Shown here piece by piece: positions 8,267 through 17,342 of a stretch of 64,000 nucleotides of DNA (the first letter of the stretch is position 1; every line of letters starts with the position of its first letter). Where the stretch lies: contig OZ241353.1 of NCBI GenBank assembly GCA_965200375.1, forward strand, positions 3,038,001-3,102,000, written 5' to 3'. The DNA comes from VXYL01 sp965200375 (lineage in GTDB: Bacteria > Pseudomonadota > Gammaproteobacteria > Pseudomonadales > Azotimanducaceae). Under the pieces are notes generated by a model. It was given only the letters and a program-made list of their open reading frames with translations, was not told where the DNA came from and ran no database searches. The position numbers and the translations under genes are program-made.

Positions 8267-9349
8267 ATGGCCGAGCGCTGCGACGTGGTGGTGATCGGCG
8301 CCGGCGTCGTTGGCCTGGCGGCGGCCCGGGCCCTCGCGCAGGCCGGGCGGGAGGTGATCGTCCTCGAACGCCACGACCTGGTCGGCAGCGAGACCTCCAG
8401 CCGCAACTCCGAGGTGATCCACGCCGGCATCTACTATCCCACCGGCTCGCTCAAGGCCCGGCTGTGCGTTCGCGGCAAGGCGCTGCTGTACGACCACTGC
8501 CGCCGCTACCACGTGCCGCACCGGCGCATCGGCAAGGTGATCGTCGCCACCGCCACGGCGCAGTTCGAGGCCCTCGCCAGCTACCAGCGCCAGGCCCGAC
8601 GCAACGGCGCCGGCGAGCTCGAGTGGCTGGATCGGGATGCGGTTCGGGCCTTGGAGCCGGCCGTGGCGGCGTTGGCGGCGGTGCATTCGGAGTCCACCGG
8701 CATCGTCGACAGCCACGCCTTCATGGTGAGTCTGGTGGGCGACTTGGAGGCCGCTGGCGGCACGATAGCGTTCCGCACCGGCGTCACCGCCCTCGAACGG
8801 CGTCCACCCGGCGTGCGCGTGCGCTGCGGCGGCTTCGACCTGGACGCGGCCGTGGTGGTCAACGCGGCCGGCCTCGGCGCCCCCGGGCTGGCGGCGCAGC
8901 TGGGCGGCCGGCGGCGCGGCTACTATGCCAAGGGGCACTACTACACGCTGTCCGGGGCCTCGCCCTTCGGTCGCCTCGTATATCCCGTGGCCGGCGCTGG
9001 CGGCCTCGGCGTCCACGTGACGCTGGACATGGCCGGCCAGGCCCGCTTCGGCCCGGACGTGGTGTGGCAGCAAGACGAGGACTACCGCTTCGACGAGACG
9101 GGCTTCGGCAAGTTCGTGGCCGCCATCCGCCGCTACTACCCGGATCTGGACGAAACCCGCCTGCATCCTGGCTACACCGGCATTCGCCCCAAGCTCGCGC
9201 CGGCCGGTGCGCCAGCGCAGGACTTCGTGATCGAGGGGCCGGAGGCCGCCGGCATCCCCGGGCTCGTGAACCTCCTTGGCATCGAATCCCCCGGGCTCAC
9301 CGCCTCGCTGGCGATTGCGGAGCGCGTAGCGGCCCTGGTAGCGGCCTAA
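8267..9349 (+). CDS. lhgO: L-2-hydroxyglutarate oxidase-like FAD-dependent oxidoreductase
   Basis: The start ATG puts the dinucleotide-binding fold at the N-terminus (VVVIGAGVVGLAAARALAQA). Further features typical of the L2HGDH/LhgO branch of the DAO family are ETSSRNSEVIHAGIYYP near residue 45, YYAKGHYYTLSG in the middle and GYTGIRPKL towards the C-terminus. At 360 residues it is slightly shorter than E. coli LhgO. It would oxidise L-2-hydroxyglutarate to 2-oxoglutarate, passing electrons to the membrane quinone pool. The exact substrate is inferred; other 2-hydroxy acids are possible. Confidence 0.8.
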   Translation: MAERCDVVVIGAGVVGLAAARALAQAGREVIVLERHDLVGSETSSRNSEVIHAGIYYPTGSLKARLCVRGKALLYDHCRRYHVPHRRIGKVIVATATAQFEALASYQRQARRNGAGELEWLDRDAVRALEPAVAALAAVHSESTGIVDSHAFMVSLVGDLEAAGGTIAFRTGVTALERRPPGVRVRCGGFDLDAAVVVNAAGLGAPGLAAQLGGRRRGYYAKGHYYTLSGASPFGRLVYPVAGAGGLGVHVTLDMAGQARFGPDVVWQQDEDYRFDETGFGKFVAAIRRYYPDLDETRLHPGYTGIRPKLAPAGAPAQDFVIEGPEAAGIPGLVNLLGIESPGLTASLAIAERVAALVAA

Positions 9350-9378
9350 GGCGAATCGCGGCCGGACCCCGTGGGCAG

Positions 9379-10644
9379 CTACTGCCGGTAGCTCGCCAGG
9401 AAGTCGCCGATGCGGACGATGGCCTGGCGCAGCTCCGCCGGCTCCGGCAGGAACACCAGCCGGAAGTGGTCCGGATCGCCGATGTTGAAGGCGCTGCCCT
9501 GGACCACGAGGATCTGCTCCTTGCGCAGCAGGTCCAGCACGAACCGTTCGTCGTCGACGATGTTGAAGCGGGCCCGGTCCAGCTTCGGGAAGACGTAGAG
9601 GGCGCCGGCGGGTTCGACGCAGCTGACGCCGTCGATGTCGTTGAGCATGGCATGCGCGATGCGCCGCTGTTCGTAGAGGCGGCCGCCCGGGACCAGATAC
9701 TCGTTGATGCTCTGGTAGCCGCCGAGGGCGGTCTGGATGGCGTGCTGGGCCGGCACGTTGGCGCAAAGACGCATGGCGGCGAGGATGCCAAGGCCCTCGA
9801 TGTAGTCCGCGGCGCGCTCCTTGGGGCCGCTCACCACCATCCAGCCGGCGCGAAAGCCAGCCACCCGGTAGGCCTTGGAGAGGCCGTTGAAGGTGACGGT
9901 GAGCACGTCCTCGGAGAGCGCCGCCAGGGGATGGTGGACGGCGTCGTCGTAGAGGATCTTGGCGTAGATCTCGTCCGCGAACATGATGAGATCGCGCCGC
10001 CGCGCCCAGTCCGCAAGGTCGAGCAGCACTTGCCGGGAGTAGACCGCGCCGGTGGGGTTGTTGGGGTTGACGACGACGATGCCCCGGCAGCGGCTGGTGG
10101 TCTTGGCGCGGATGTCCTCCAGGTCCGGCTGCCAGCCAGCGCTCTCGTCGCAGCGGTAGTGGACCGCGACCCCGCCGGCGAGCCGCACCGCCGCGGTCCA
10201 CAACGGGTAGTCCGGCGCCGGCAGCAGAATCTCGTCGCCGTCGTTCAACAGCCCCTGCATGGCCATGCAGATGAGTTCGCTGACGCCGTTGCCGATGGTG
10301 ACGTCGTCGATGTCCACATGCGCCACGCCCTGGCGCTGGCACTCCTGCATCACCGCCTTGCGGGCGGAGTAGAGCCCCTTGGCGTCGCAGTAGCCCTGGG
10401 ACGCCGGCAGGTTGTGGATGACGTCCCGCAGGATCTCCTCCGGCGCCTCGATGCCGAAAGGCGCCGGGTTGCCGAGATGCAGCTTGAGGATGCGATGCCC
10501 TTCCTGCTCGAGGCGCTGCGCTTCGTGCGCCACCGGCCCGCGGATCTCATAGCACACGTCCGCCAGCTTGGTGGACTTGCGCACCGGCGCCGGCGCGAGT
10601 GACGCGAAGGGAGCGACGGCGGCGGCCGCGGATTCGACGGTCAT
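9379..10644 (-). CDS. alaA: Alanine aminotransferase, class I/II PLP enzyme
   Basis: The 421-residue product has the fold-type I PLP features VVVNPNNPTGAVYS, MFADEIYAKILYDD and the Schiff-base lysine region TFNGLSKAYRVAGFRAGW. These closely match the AlaA/YfbQ group, which makes alanine from pyruvate and glutamate. The ATG at 10644 was chosen over an upstream in-frame start because the extension is low-complexity and Arg-rich. The N-terminal 20 residues (MTVESAAAAV and on) are a short extension compared with E. coli. It is transcribed divergently from the GAPDH gene and convergently with lhgO. Confidence 0.9.
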   Translation of the reverse strand: MTVESAAAAVAPFASLAPAPVRKSTKLADVCYEIRGPVAHEAQRLEQEGHRILKLHLGNPAPFGIEAPEEILRDVIHNLPASQGYCDAKGLYSARKAVMQECQRQGVAHVDIDDVTIGNGVSELICMAMQGLLNDGDEILLPAPDYPLWTAAVRLAGGVAVHYRCDESAGWQPDLEDIRAKTTSRCRGIVVVNPNNPTGAVYSRQVLLDLADWARRRDLIMFADEIYAKILYDDAVHHPLAALSEDVLTVTFNGLSKAYRVAGFRAGWMVVSGPKERAADYIEGLGILAAMRLCANVPAQHAIQTALGGYQSINEYLVPGGRLYEQRRIAHAMLNDIDGVSCVEPAGALYVFPKLDRARFNIVDDERFVLDLLRKEQILVVQGSAFNIGDPDHFRLVFLPEPAELRQAIVRIGDFLASYRQ

Positions 10645-10834
10645 CTTTGGGCTCCATGCCCTGGTGGGTTCGCGGCTGGCGCGGCCGACAGCTTGACGCG
10701 ACGCCGAATTGTGGCAGCACCGCCGCCCCCGAAGCAACGCTCTCGGCCGGTGATCGCCGGGCCATGTTCCATTCTTCCGCCCATGCGTCGATAATCCGCG
10801 CTACGCAGCCTGGCGTCGTCAAGGGAGCCGCATC

Positions 10835-12337
10835 GTGGCACTGCCCAGCCTCGAGGACTATTTCCCGGATTGGAAAGAGCGCGAGGCGCTTGCCGAGGCG
10901 ATGATTCCCCTCATCGGCCGCCTCTACCGCAGGAACGTGGTGGTGTACTGCTACGGCCGGGCGCTCTACAACAAGAGCGTCACGGACATCATGAAGGCGC
11001 ATCGGTTCGTGCGCCAGGTGGCGGAGAACGAACTCTCGGAGTTCGAGAGCTGTCCCATCATCGAAGCGCTGTCGACGCTGGACGTCGGCCCGTCGCACAT
11101 CGACGTCGGCCTGCTCGCCGTGCAGCTGATGGAGCGCACCGCCGCTGGCGAAGCCATCACGCCCTTGGAACACACCCGGCAGGCCTGCGCGAGCGTCATC
11201 GGCCGGCACGTCAAGCCCCTGGAGAAGCCGCGGGACGTGGTGCTGTTCGGCTTCGGGCGCATCGGCCGGCTGCTGGCCCGGCTGCTGATCGAGAAGACCG
11301 GCGGCGGCGACCAGCTGCGGCTGCGGGCCATCGTGCTGCGCCCGGGGCGGCCCGGCGATCTGGACAAGCGGGCGGCGCTGCTGCGGCGGGATTCGGTGCA
11401 TGGCGCCTTCCAAGGCACGATCCGCGTGGACCACGAGCACCAGTGCCTGATCGTCAACGGCAACGTGGTGCGCGTGATCTACGCCGCCGAACGAACCGGC
11501 GTGGACTACCGCAGCCACGGCATCGAGGACGCCATCCTCATCGACAACTCCGGCAAGTGGCGCGACGAGGCCGGACTGTCCGGGCACCTCGAGTGTCCGG
11601 GCATCGCCCGGGCGATGGTCACCGCGCCAGGCAAGGGCCGGATCAAGAACATCGTCTCCGGCGTCAACTCCCACCTGGCGACGGAGGAGGACCGCATCCT
11701 CTCCTGCGGTTCCTGCACCACCAACGCCATCGTGCCGGTGCTGAAGGCCGTCAACGACCACTGGGGCATCGTGCATGGCCACATGGAGACGGTCCACGCC
11801 TACACGCCGGACCAGAACCTGCACGACAACTACCACAAGAGCGACCGGCGCGGGCGCAGCGCCTCGCTGAACATGGTGATCACGGAGACCGGCGCTTCCC
11901 AGGCGGTGACGGAGCTGCTGCCGGAACTGGCCGGCAAGCTCACCGGCAACGCCATTCGGGTGCCGACGCCGGACGTGTCCCTGGCCGTGCTGAACCTGAC
12001 GCTCTTGCGCGAAGTGGACCGGGACGAGGTGAACGCCTATCTGCGCGACACCGCGCTGTACTCCTCCTTGCAGCGGCAGATCGACTACACCTCGTCCAGG
12101 GAGCGGGTTTCCAGCGACTTCATCGGCAACCGGCACGCCTGCTGCGTCGACGGCGGCGCCACCATCGCCGAAGGCAACCGGGTGGTGCTGTACGCCTGGT
12201 ACGACAACGAGTTCGGCTACGCCTGCCAGGTGGTGCGGGTGGCGCAGAAGTGGGCCGGCATCCGCTATCCGCTGATTCCCGGCGACGTGGCCCGCACCGG
12301 CTTCGACGAGCTCCGCACCTCGGTCGCGGCGGCCTGA
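10835..12337 (+). CDS. gap: Glyceraldehyde-3-phosphate dehydrogenase, long form with N-terminal extension
   Basis: The GTG start is preceded by GGGAG at 10823-10827. The first ~130 residues are an extension absent from ordinary GAPDH (about 330 residues). After this come the NAD-binding segment VVLFGFGRIGRLLARLL and the catalytic cysteine motif LSCGSCTTNAIVPVL. The C-terminal WYDNEFGYACQVV motif is typical of GAPDH. Similar long forms of about 480-490 residues occur in pseudomonads and related gammaproteobacteria. The product interconverts glyceraldehyde-3-phosphate and 1,3-bisphosphoglycerate; whether it runs in the glycolytic or gluconeogenic direction is not visible. Confidence 0.9.
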   Translation: MALPSLEDYFPDWKEREALAEAMIPLIGRLYRRNVVVYCYGRALYNKSVTDIMKAHRFVRQVAENELSEFESCPIIEALSTLDVGPSHIDVGLLAVQLMERTAAGEAITPLEHTRQACASVIGRHVKPLEKPRDVVLFGFGRIGRLLARLLIEKTGGGDQLRLRAIVLRPGRPGDLDKRAALLRRDSVHGAFQGTIRVDHEHQCLIVNGNVVRVIYAAERTGVDYRSHGIEDAILIDNSGKWRDEAGLSGHLECPGIARAMVTAPGKGRIKNIVSGVNSHLATEEDRILSCGSCTTNAIVPVLKAVNDHWGIVHGHMETVHAYTPDQNLHDNYHKSDRRGRSASLNMVITETGASQAVTELLPELAGKLTGNAIRVPTPDVSLAVLNLTLLREVDRDEVNAYLRDTALYSSLQRQIDYTSSRERVSSDFIGNRHACCVDGGATIAEGNRVVLYAWYDNEFGYACQVVRVAQKWAGIRYPLIPGDVARTGFDELRTSVAAA

Positions 12338-12377
12338 TCGCTCCCCCGGATTTGCCTGCCCGCGTCGAGGTCCCCCC

Positions 12378-12677
12378 GTGCATCTTGGCGTCCTCTCCCT
12401 CGACTTCCGCCTGCACGGCTGCGCTTCCTTGAAGGAGAAGCGCCGGCGCCTTGGCCGGCTGCGCGACAAGTTCGGCCGCTCGGCCAACTTGGCCGTCTGC
12501 GAAACCGAGTTCCAGGACTCGCACCAGCGCGCCCGGTGGGCGGTGGTGGCGGTTGCGGCCAGCGCCCGCATCGTCGAGCAGTCGCTGGGCGAAGTGGAAC
12601 GGTGGGTGGCGGACTCCGTCGACGCGACGTTGATCGACGTCGGCCGCCGATACGTCGCCGGGGAGGCGGAGGCCTGA
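12378..12677 (+). CDS. DUF503-family protein
   Basis: The GTG start yields a 99-residue protein that opens with the DUF503 pattern: a first beta strand (LGVLSLDFRLHG) followed by CASLKEKRRRLGRLRDKFGR, a basic helix, then LAVCETEFQDSHQRA. Members of this small family are uncharacterised; YlxP next to rbfA belongs to it. Its stop overlaps the next gene's start (TGATG), so the two are probably translated together. Confidence 0.85.
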   Translation: MHLGVLSLDFRLHGCASLKEKRRRLGRLRDKFGRSANLAVCETEFQDSHQRARWAVVAVAASARIVEQSLGEVERWVADSVDATLIDVGRRYVAGEAEA

Positions 12678-13105
12678 TGCTGCTGTGGCTGGCGCTGGGG
12701 CTCGGTGCGCTGCTGTTCGTGTGGCTGCGGGGCGCCAAGCGGACCCGGGAGCGCTGGCTCGAAGCGCTGAACCTGGTGGGCAAGTGGGAACTTCAGTCTC
12801 CCGCTGGAGAGCGCGCCGGGCCGCGCCGCCGCTCCTTGACCCTGAGCGGCGATCTGGACGCTGGCAAGTACGTGGCCCGGGACGACGACGCGGTGCATCG
12901 GGGCGAGTGGCGGCTGGCCGGCCGCACGCTGACCCTCTCGCCCACGGAGGGCGATGCGCAGCCCGGCGCGCCGGTGCGTTACGAGCTGCGGCTGTTCGAG
13001 GCCGGCCGCATCGGCCTCGACGGTCCGGGCCGGGAGCGCGAGGTGTACTTGAAGCGCGACGGCAACGTCATCCCCTTGCTGCGGCGTCCCAAGCGGGGCG
13101 GTTGA
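12677..13105 (+). CDS. Small membrane-anchored protein of unknown function
   Basis: The ATG at 12677 overlaps the stop of the DUF503 gene. The first ~18 residues are a hydrophobic segment (LLWLALGLGALLFVWLR) that should anchor the protein, followed by a soluble beta-rich domain with GKWELQ, a GDLDAGKYV strand, GEWRLAGRTLTL and RYELRLFEAGRI. This alternation suggests a small lipocalin-like or META-like barrel, but I cannot assign a family. It sits just upstream of uvrC. Confidence 0.7.
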   Translation: MLLWLALGLGALLFVWLRGAKRTRERWLEALNLVGKWELQSPAGERAGPRRRSLTLSGDLDAGKYVARDDDAVHRGEWRLAGRTLTLSPTEGDAQPGAPVRYELRLFEAGRIGLDGPGREREVYLKRDGNVIPLLRRPKRGG

Positions 13106-13144
13106 CGCGCCCGTCTTGCCGGTGAACGCGGGCCGGAGGCTGCC

Positions 13145-15007
13145 CTGACCACGCCGCGCCGAGCTGGCGAGCCGCCGGCGCTTGGCGACGGGGCCGCGGG
13201 CGGCTTCGACGCCGAGCCTCTGCTGGCGACGCTGCCGGCGCGTCCCGGCGTCTACCGGATGATGGCCGCCGACGGCGAAGTGCTGTACGTCGGCAAGGCG
13301 CGCAGCCTGAAGGCCCGGGTGACGTCCTACTTCCGCGCCTCCGGCCTCGACACCAAGACCCTCGCGCTCACCAGCCGCGTTGCCGACGTGCAGGTGACCG
13401 TGACCGGCAGCGAAACCGAAGCGCTGCTGCTTGAACAGAGCCTGATCAAGGCGCAGAAGCCGCGCTTCAACGTGGTGCTGCGGGACGACAAGTCCTACCC
13501 CTTCATCCACTTGACGGACCACCCGTATCCGCGCCTTGCCTTCCACCGCGGCGCCAAGGCCAAGGGCCGCTATTTCGGGCCCTATCCCAGCGCTTCGGCG
13601 GTGCGCGACAGCTTGAACATCCTGCAGAAGCTGTTCGGCGTTCGCCCCTGCGCCGACGGCTTCTTCAAGAACCGTTCCCGCCCCTGCCTGCAATACCAGA
13701 TTAAGCGCTGCAGCGGCCCTTGCGTCGGCTTGGTGGAGCGGCAGCAGTACGCCGAGGACGTGCGCGGCGCCGTGATGTTCCTGGAGGGCAAGAGCGCCGC
13801 CCTGCTCGACGAGTTCAAGACGCGCATGGAAGCTGCCGCTGGCGAGCTCGCCTTCGAGCGCGCCGCCCGCTACCGGGACCAGATAAGCCATCTGCGCCGC
13901 ATCCAGGAGAGCCAGTACGTGTACGGCGAGGGCGCCGAGGCGGACGTCTTCGGCATCGCCCTCGGCAGCGGCAGAGCCTGCGTGGAGGGGCTGTTCGTCC
14001 GCGACGGCCGCTTGCTGGGCCATCGCACCTGGTATCCGAACAACCAGCTGGCGGCATCCGCGGAGGAGGTGCTGTTCGCGTTCCTTTCGCAGTACTACCT
14101 GAGCGGCGGCGACCGGGAAATTCCTCGGGCGGTGGTGGCGGCTGCGCCCCTTGCCGAGCAGCCGCTGCTGGCGGAGGCGCTCTCGCAGCAGAGCGGCCGC
14201 AGGACGGAGGTGGTGTGCCGCCCCCGCGGGCAGCGGGCGCGGTGGGCGGCGATGGCCGCCGAGAACGCGCAGCTCTCTCTGGCGGCGCTGTTGGCGGACA
14301 AGGCCGACATGGTGGCGCGCCTCCTGGCCTTGCAGGGCGCGCTCGGCTGGGAAGAGCAGCCCCGGCGGCTCGAGTGCTTCGACATCAGCCACGCCGGCGG
14401 CGAGGCCACCGTGGCGGCCTGCGTGGTGTTCGACGCCGAAGGGCCGCGCAAGTCCGACTACCGGCGGTTCAACATCGAAGGCGTGCCCCGGGGCGACGAC
14501 TACGGCGCCCTCGAACAGGCCATCCGCCGGCGCTACACCCGCCTGGCGCAAGGCGAGGGGCAGCTGCCGGACGCTTTGATCATCGATGGCGGCGCCGGCC
14601 AGGTGGCGCGGGCGGGGGAGGTGCTCGAACAGCTGCAGGTGGAAGACGTGGCCGTGCTCGGCATCGCCAAGGGACTGGGCCGCAAGCCGGGCCTGGAGAC
14701 GGTGATCGCGCTGGGGCAGGGCGAGCTGGCGCTGCCGCCCAACGGCGCCGCCATGCACCTCGTGCAGCACATCCGCGACGAGGCGCACCGCTTCGCCATC
14801 GCCGGCCACCGCGGCCGCCGCGCCAGGCAGCGCCGCCAATCGGTGCTCGACGACGTGCCGGGCATCGGCCCCCGCCGCAAGCGCGAACTCCTGGCCCGTT
14901 TCGGCTCCGTGGCCGCGATGCAGGGCGCGAGCGTCGAGGAAATCGCCAAGGTGCCCGGCCTCAGCCGCAAGCTGGCCGGCGAGGTGTTCGCCACGCTGCA
15001 CGGCTGA
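13145..15007 (+). CDS. uvrC: Excinuclease ABC subunit C
   Basis: UvrC makes both incisions during nucleotide excision repair with UvrA and UvrB. The GIY-YIG nuclease core is clear (PARPGVYRM and EVLYVGKARSLK), followed by FGPYPS, CLQYQIKRCSGPC, a UVR-like helix pair, the RNase H-like nuclease half (ECFDISH, DALIIDGGAGQ) and a C-terminal helix-hairpin-helix (LDDVPGIGPRRKRELL). The first in-frame ATG (13259) would cut off the PGVYR motif, and no ATG, GTG or TTG exists between the preceding in-frame stop (13103-13105) and it. A CTG at 13145, five bases after GGAGG (13135-13139), gives 620 residues and the normal N-terminus, so I chose it. Confidence 0.93.
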   Translation: MTTPRRAGEPPALGDGAAGGFDAEPLLATLPARPGVYRMMAADGEVLYVGKARSLKARVTSYFRASGLDTKTLALTSRVADVQVTVTGSETEALLLEQSLIKAQKPRFNVVLRDDKSYPFIHLTDHPYPRLAFHRGAKAKGRYFGPYPSASAVRDSLNILQKLFGVRPCADGFFKNRSRPCLQYQIKRCSGPCVGLVERQQYAEDVRGAVMFLEGKSAALLDEFKTRMEAAAGELAFERAARYRDQISHLRRIQESQYVYGEGAEADVFGIALGSGRACVEGLFVRDGRLLGHRTWYPNNQLAASAEEVLFAFLSQYYLSGGDREIPRAVVAAAPLAEQPLLAEALSQQSGRRTEVVCRPRGQRARWAAMAAENAQLSLAALLADKADMVARLLALQGALGWEEQPRRLECFDISHAGGEATVAACVVFDAEGPRKSDYRRFNIEGVPRGDDYGALEQAIRRRYTRLAQGEGQLPDALIIDGGAGQVARAGEVLEQLQVEDVAVLGIAKGLGRKPGLETVIALGQGELALPPNGAAMHLVQHIRDEAHRFAIAGHRGRRARQRRQSVLDDVPGIGPRRKRELLARFGSVAAMQGASVEEIAKVPGLSRKLAGEVFATLHG

Positions 15008-15129
15008 GCGGATGCGCCTGCGCACGTGCCTTCCGCTTCTTCCGCTCGACGCGGACTCTGGCCTCGGGCGCGGTGCGATAATGGACCGGTCCACCTTGCC
15101 GCGGGCGACGCGATGCCGCTGGAGCAACA

Positions 15130-15702
15130 GTGAACCTCCCCAACGTGCTTACCCTCGGGCGCATCGCGCTGGTGCCGGTGTTCGCGCTGGTGTACGCCTT
15201 TGCCGGGGCCTACTACCTGGCGGCGGCGCTGTTCGCGGCTGCCGCGTTGACCGATTGGCTGGACGGCTATCTCGCCCGCCGGCTCGGGCAGACGACGCCG
15301 TTCGGCACGTTCCTGGATCCGGTGGCGGACAAGCTCATCGTGGTGGTGGCCCTGGTGCTGCTGATCGGCGGCTACGCGGACCTGTGGCTGACCATTCCGG
15401 GGGTGGTGATCGTCGGCCGCGAGATCGTCATCTCGGCGCTCCGGGAGTGGATGGCGGAGATGAACCGCCGCGGCTTGGTGGCGGTGTCCGCTCTGGCCCG
15501 CATCAAGACCGGCGCGCAGATGCTGGCCATCGCCATGCTCCTCGCCAACCCGCCGACCACCCTGGCGCAGCCCTTGGCATTGGCCGGCCTGGCGCTGCTC
15601 TACGGCGCCGCGGCGCTCACCATCTATTCCATGGTCGTCTATCTGCGCGTCGCCTGGCCGTCGCTGCGGGACGGCTTGTTCGAGCAGCCGAGCGGGCACT
15701 GA
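15130..15702 (+). CDS. pgsA: CDP-diacylglycerol-glycerol-3-phosphate 3-phosphatidyltransferase
   Basis: This integral membrane enzyme makes phosphatidylglycerol phosphate, the committed step to phosphatidylglycerol and cardiolipin. The CDP-alcohol phosphotransferase motif is intact: DWLDGYLARRLGQ followed by TFLDPVADK. Hydrophobic segments fit the usual membrane topology, and the length (190) is normal. The GTG start matches the typical N-terminus NLPNVLTLGRI. The position downstream of uvrC is conserved in many gammaproteobacteria. The tRNA genes that often follow pgsA are not seen here; an AbiE-type pair follows instead, on the other strand. Confidence 0.95.
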   Translation: MNLPNVLTLGRIALVPVFALVYAFAGAYYLAAALFAAAALTDWLDGYLARRLGQTTPFGTFLDPVADKLIVVVALVLLIGGYADLWLTIPGVVIVGREIVISALREWMAEMNRRGLVAVSALARIKTGAQMLAIAMLLANPPTTLAQPLALAGLALLYGAAALTIYSMVVYLRVAWPSLRDGLFEQPSGH

Positions 15703-15775
15703 GAGCCGGTCCTGCCCGCGCCCGTTTCAGCGATTCCTACGCGCAGCGCTGGATGGCCCCGCGCCGCTGCTTCGC

Positions 15776-16669
15776 CTATGCCAACACCGTCCGGGCCAGG
15801 GACCTCGCCGCCTTCGCGGCGTTGTCGCGCACCAGCGTGGCGAAGCCAGCGGCCATTTCGCGGCGCTGGCGGGGGCCGAACAGCCACGGCGAGCCGGTGG
15901 GCAGATAGCGTTCCAGCTCCATGCCGTAGAGACCGTCGCGGATCGCGCCCCGGGCCGCATCGGCCCGCTCCCGGAGCGCATCGGGGAAGTCCTGCCGCAA
16001 TGCCTTCGGCAGCTTCGCGGCCAACAGGTCCGGCCGAAACTCGACGCCTTGGCGATGCAGCCACATGATGTCGAACAGGTCCCGGTTCTTCACCCGTCGT
16101 GAGCGGCCGACCAGCGCCATGTGCTTGTCCACGAGGATCTCCTCCTGGGAGGACACGAGCCGTGCGCAAGGCTCCGCCAGGTCGCCGAGGCCCGGCACGG
16201 TGCCGCCGGCCATCTTGAACAGCACGATGGTCTCCCGGGCATCCAGCTGGCGCTTGGTTGCCATGTCGATGCGGGTCCGCGGGCGTCTGCGGTCTCGCGT
16301 GCGTTCCGGGAGCGCGGCGCTGATGCGGACCAGCGTCGAGGTGCTTGCGGAGCTTGGGCGGTTCACGGCTACCTCGGCGCCGATGGACGCGCCGAGTTCC
16401 CGGGCCAGGGCTGCCGCGTCGATGCCGCCGAAGCGCGCCTCCGGGGGCGCGTGGAAGTCCAGATCGTCGCTGAACCGGGGGCTTGCGTAGCAAAGCCGCA
16501 ACGCCGTTCCGCCGATGAACACGGCCTCGGCCGGCAGCAGCCGGTGGGCGTGGACGGTGTCCAGCGTCGCCATCGCCAGCAGTTCGTTCTCGACCGTCGC
16601 GGCGATGTCGGCCAACGCCGGGTTGCCGGCGACGATCATTTCCGCCCAGCGGCCCAGCGCCGACTTCAT
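15776..16669 (-). CDS. abiEii: AbiEii-type nucleotidyltransferase toxin
   Basis: The ATG at 16669 overlaps the stop of the upstream antitoxin gene (ATGA). The 297-residue product has the nucleotidyltransferase signature VFIGGTALRLC (about residues 50-60) followed by PRFSDDLDFHA, with the paired acidic residues of the active site. Later IVLFKMAGG and SRRVKNRDLFDIMWL match the AbiEii/AbiGii toxin family. In characterised AbiE systems this toxin modifies nucleic acids (tRNA in related enzymes) and causes growth arrest and phage abortive infection. All visible active-site residues are present. Confidence 0.88.
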   Translation of the reverse strand: MKSALGRWAEMIVAGNPALADIAATVENELLAMATLDTVHAHRLLPAEAVFIGGTALRLCYASPRFSDDLDFHAPPEARFGGIDAAALARELGASIGAEVAVNRPSSASTSTLVRISAALPERTRDRRRPRTRIDMATKRQLDARETIVLFKMAGGTVPGLGDLAEPCARLVSSQEEILVDKHMALVGRSRRVKNRDLFDIMWLHRQGVEFRPDLLAAKLPKALRQDFPDALRERADAARGAIRDGLYGMELERYLPTGSPWLFGPRQRREMAAGFATLVRDNAAKAARSLARTVLA

Positions 16670-17232
16670 GCGTCGGCCTCCGCCTGCGCCACCTCCAGTT
16701 CGTCCCACATGACGAGGTCGGTGTTCCTGCCCACGCGGACAAGGTCTCGCGTCGCCAGTCGGGGCTTCGCCACCGGCAGTTCCATCCACGGCTTCTCCGG
16801 CGCTACCAGCTCTGCCGCGACGTCTTGGAACGCCTTGGCCGTGTGCGTCAGCTCGATGCGTCCGTAGGGCGTCTCGAAGCGCCCGCCGCGCCCGCTCGTC
16901 ATCACCGTGACCGCCCCGAGGGCCGCTTGCGACACGACGCCCCAATGCGACAGCGCGGTTTCCAGGCTGATGTAGCTGAACGCTCGCGGCCGCATGCGCA
17001 GCACGGCTTCCTGGCGCACCGGCCTGCCAGCCAGGGCGTAGCGGTAGGCGTAGACGCCGCGGCACATGCGAACCAGAACGCCGTCCCCGACCGCGGCCAC
17101 CATGGTCTTCTCCGCGGCGCGGGCGGTCTCGCCTGCCAGAATCGTGCGCGCCAGCCCCGCCTTGGTGTACACGCCGCGCCCGGTGGCGGCGGAGTATTCG
17201 TCCAGGGCCAGTCTGAACGTGGCTGCCTTCAT
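16666..17232 (-). CDS. abiEi: AbiEi-family antitoxin (type IV toxin-antitoxin)
   Basis: The 188-residue product begins with a winged-helix-like DNA-binding segment (YTKAGLARTILAGET through MVAAVGDGVLVRMCRGVYAY) and continues with a PRAFSYISLETALSHWGVV region, typical of AbiEi-like antitoxins. It precedes the AbiEii gene with a 4-base overlap, the usual antitoxin-first order. It would repress its own promoter and counter the toxin. It is a short member of the family: the C-terminal part is compact compared with AbiEi proteins near 200-280 residues. Confidence 0.85.
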   Translation of the reverse strand: MKAATFRLALDEYSAATGRGVYTKAGLARTILAGETARAAEKTMVAAVGDGVLVRMCRGVYAYRYALAGRPVRQEAVLRMRPRAFSYISLETALSHWGVVSQAALGAVTVMTSGRGGRFETPYGRIELTHTAKAFQDVAAELVAPEKPWMELPVAKPRLATRDLVRVGRNTDLVMWDELEVAQAEADA

Positions 17233-17342
17233 GGCCGCAACCTAACAGAAACCGCCCTTTTCCGGGTGGTTGCGGTTCCCTTCTTCTGGGGTGTCGATGC
17301 TCGCGGGCGTGCCGGCAGGCAGCGGCGATTCAGCGCGGCCGT

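Noticed and set aside
13259..15007. ATG at 13259 as uvrC start
   Set aside because: It would remove the conserved PGVYR part of the GIY-YIG nuclease, which is needed for 3' incision.
10547..15127. Minus-strand open frame of 1526 codons
   Set aside because: It lies antisense to gap, the DUF503 gene, the small membrane gene and uvrC, all of which are clearly real. Composition is that of a GC-skewed shadow.
15703..15775. tRNA genes after pgsA
   Set aside because: tRNAs often follow pgsA in gammaproteobacteria, but the 73 bases here show no cloverleaf or T-loop sequence.
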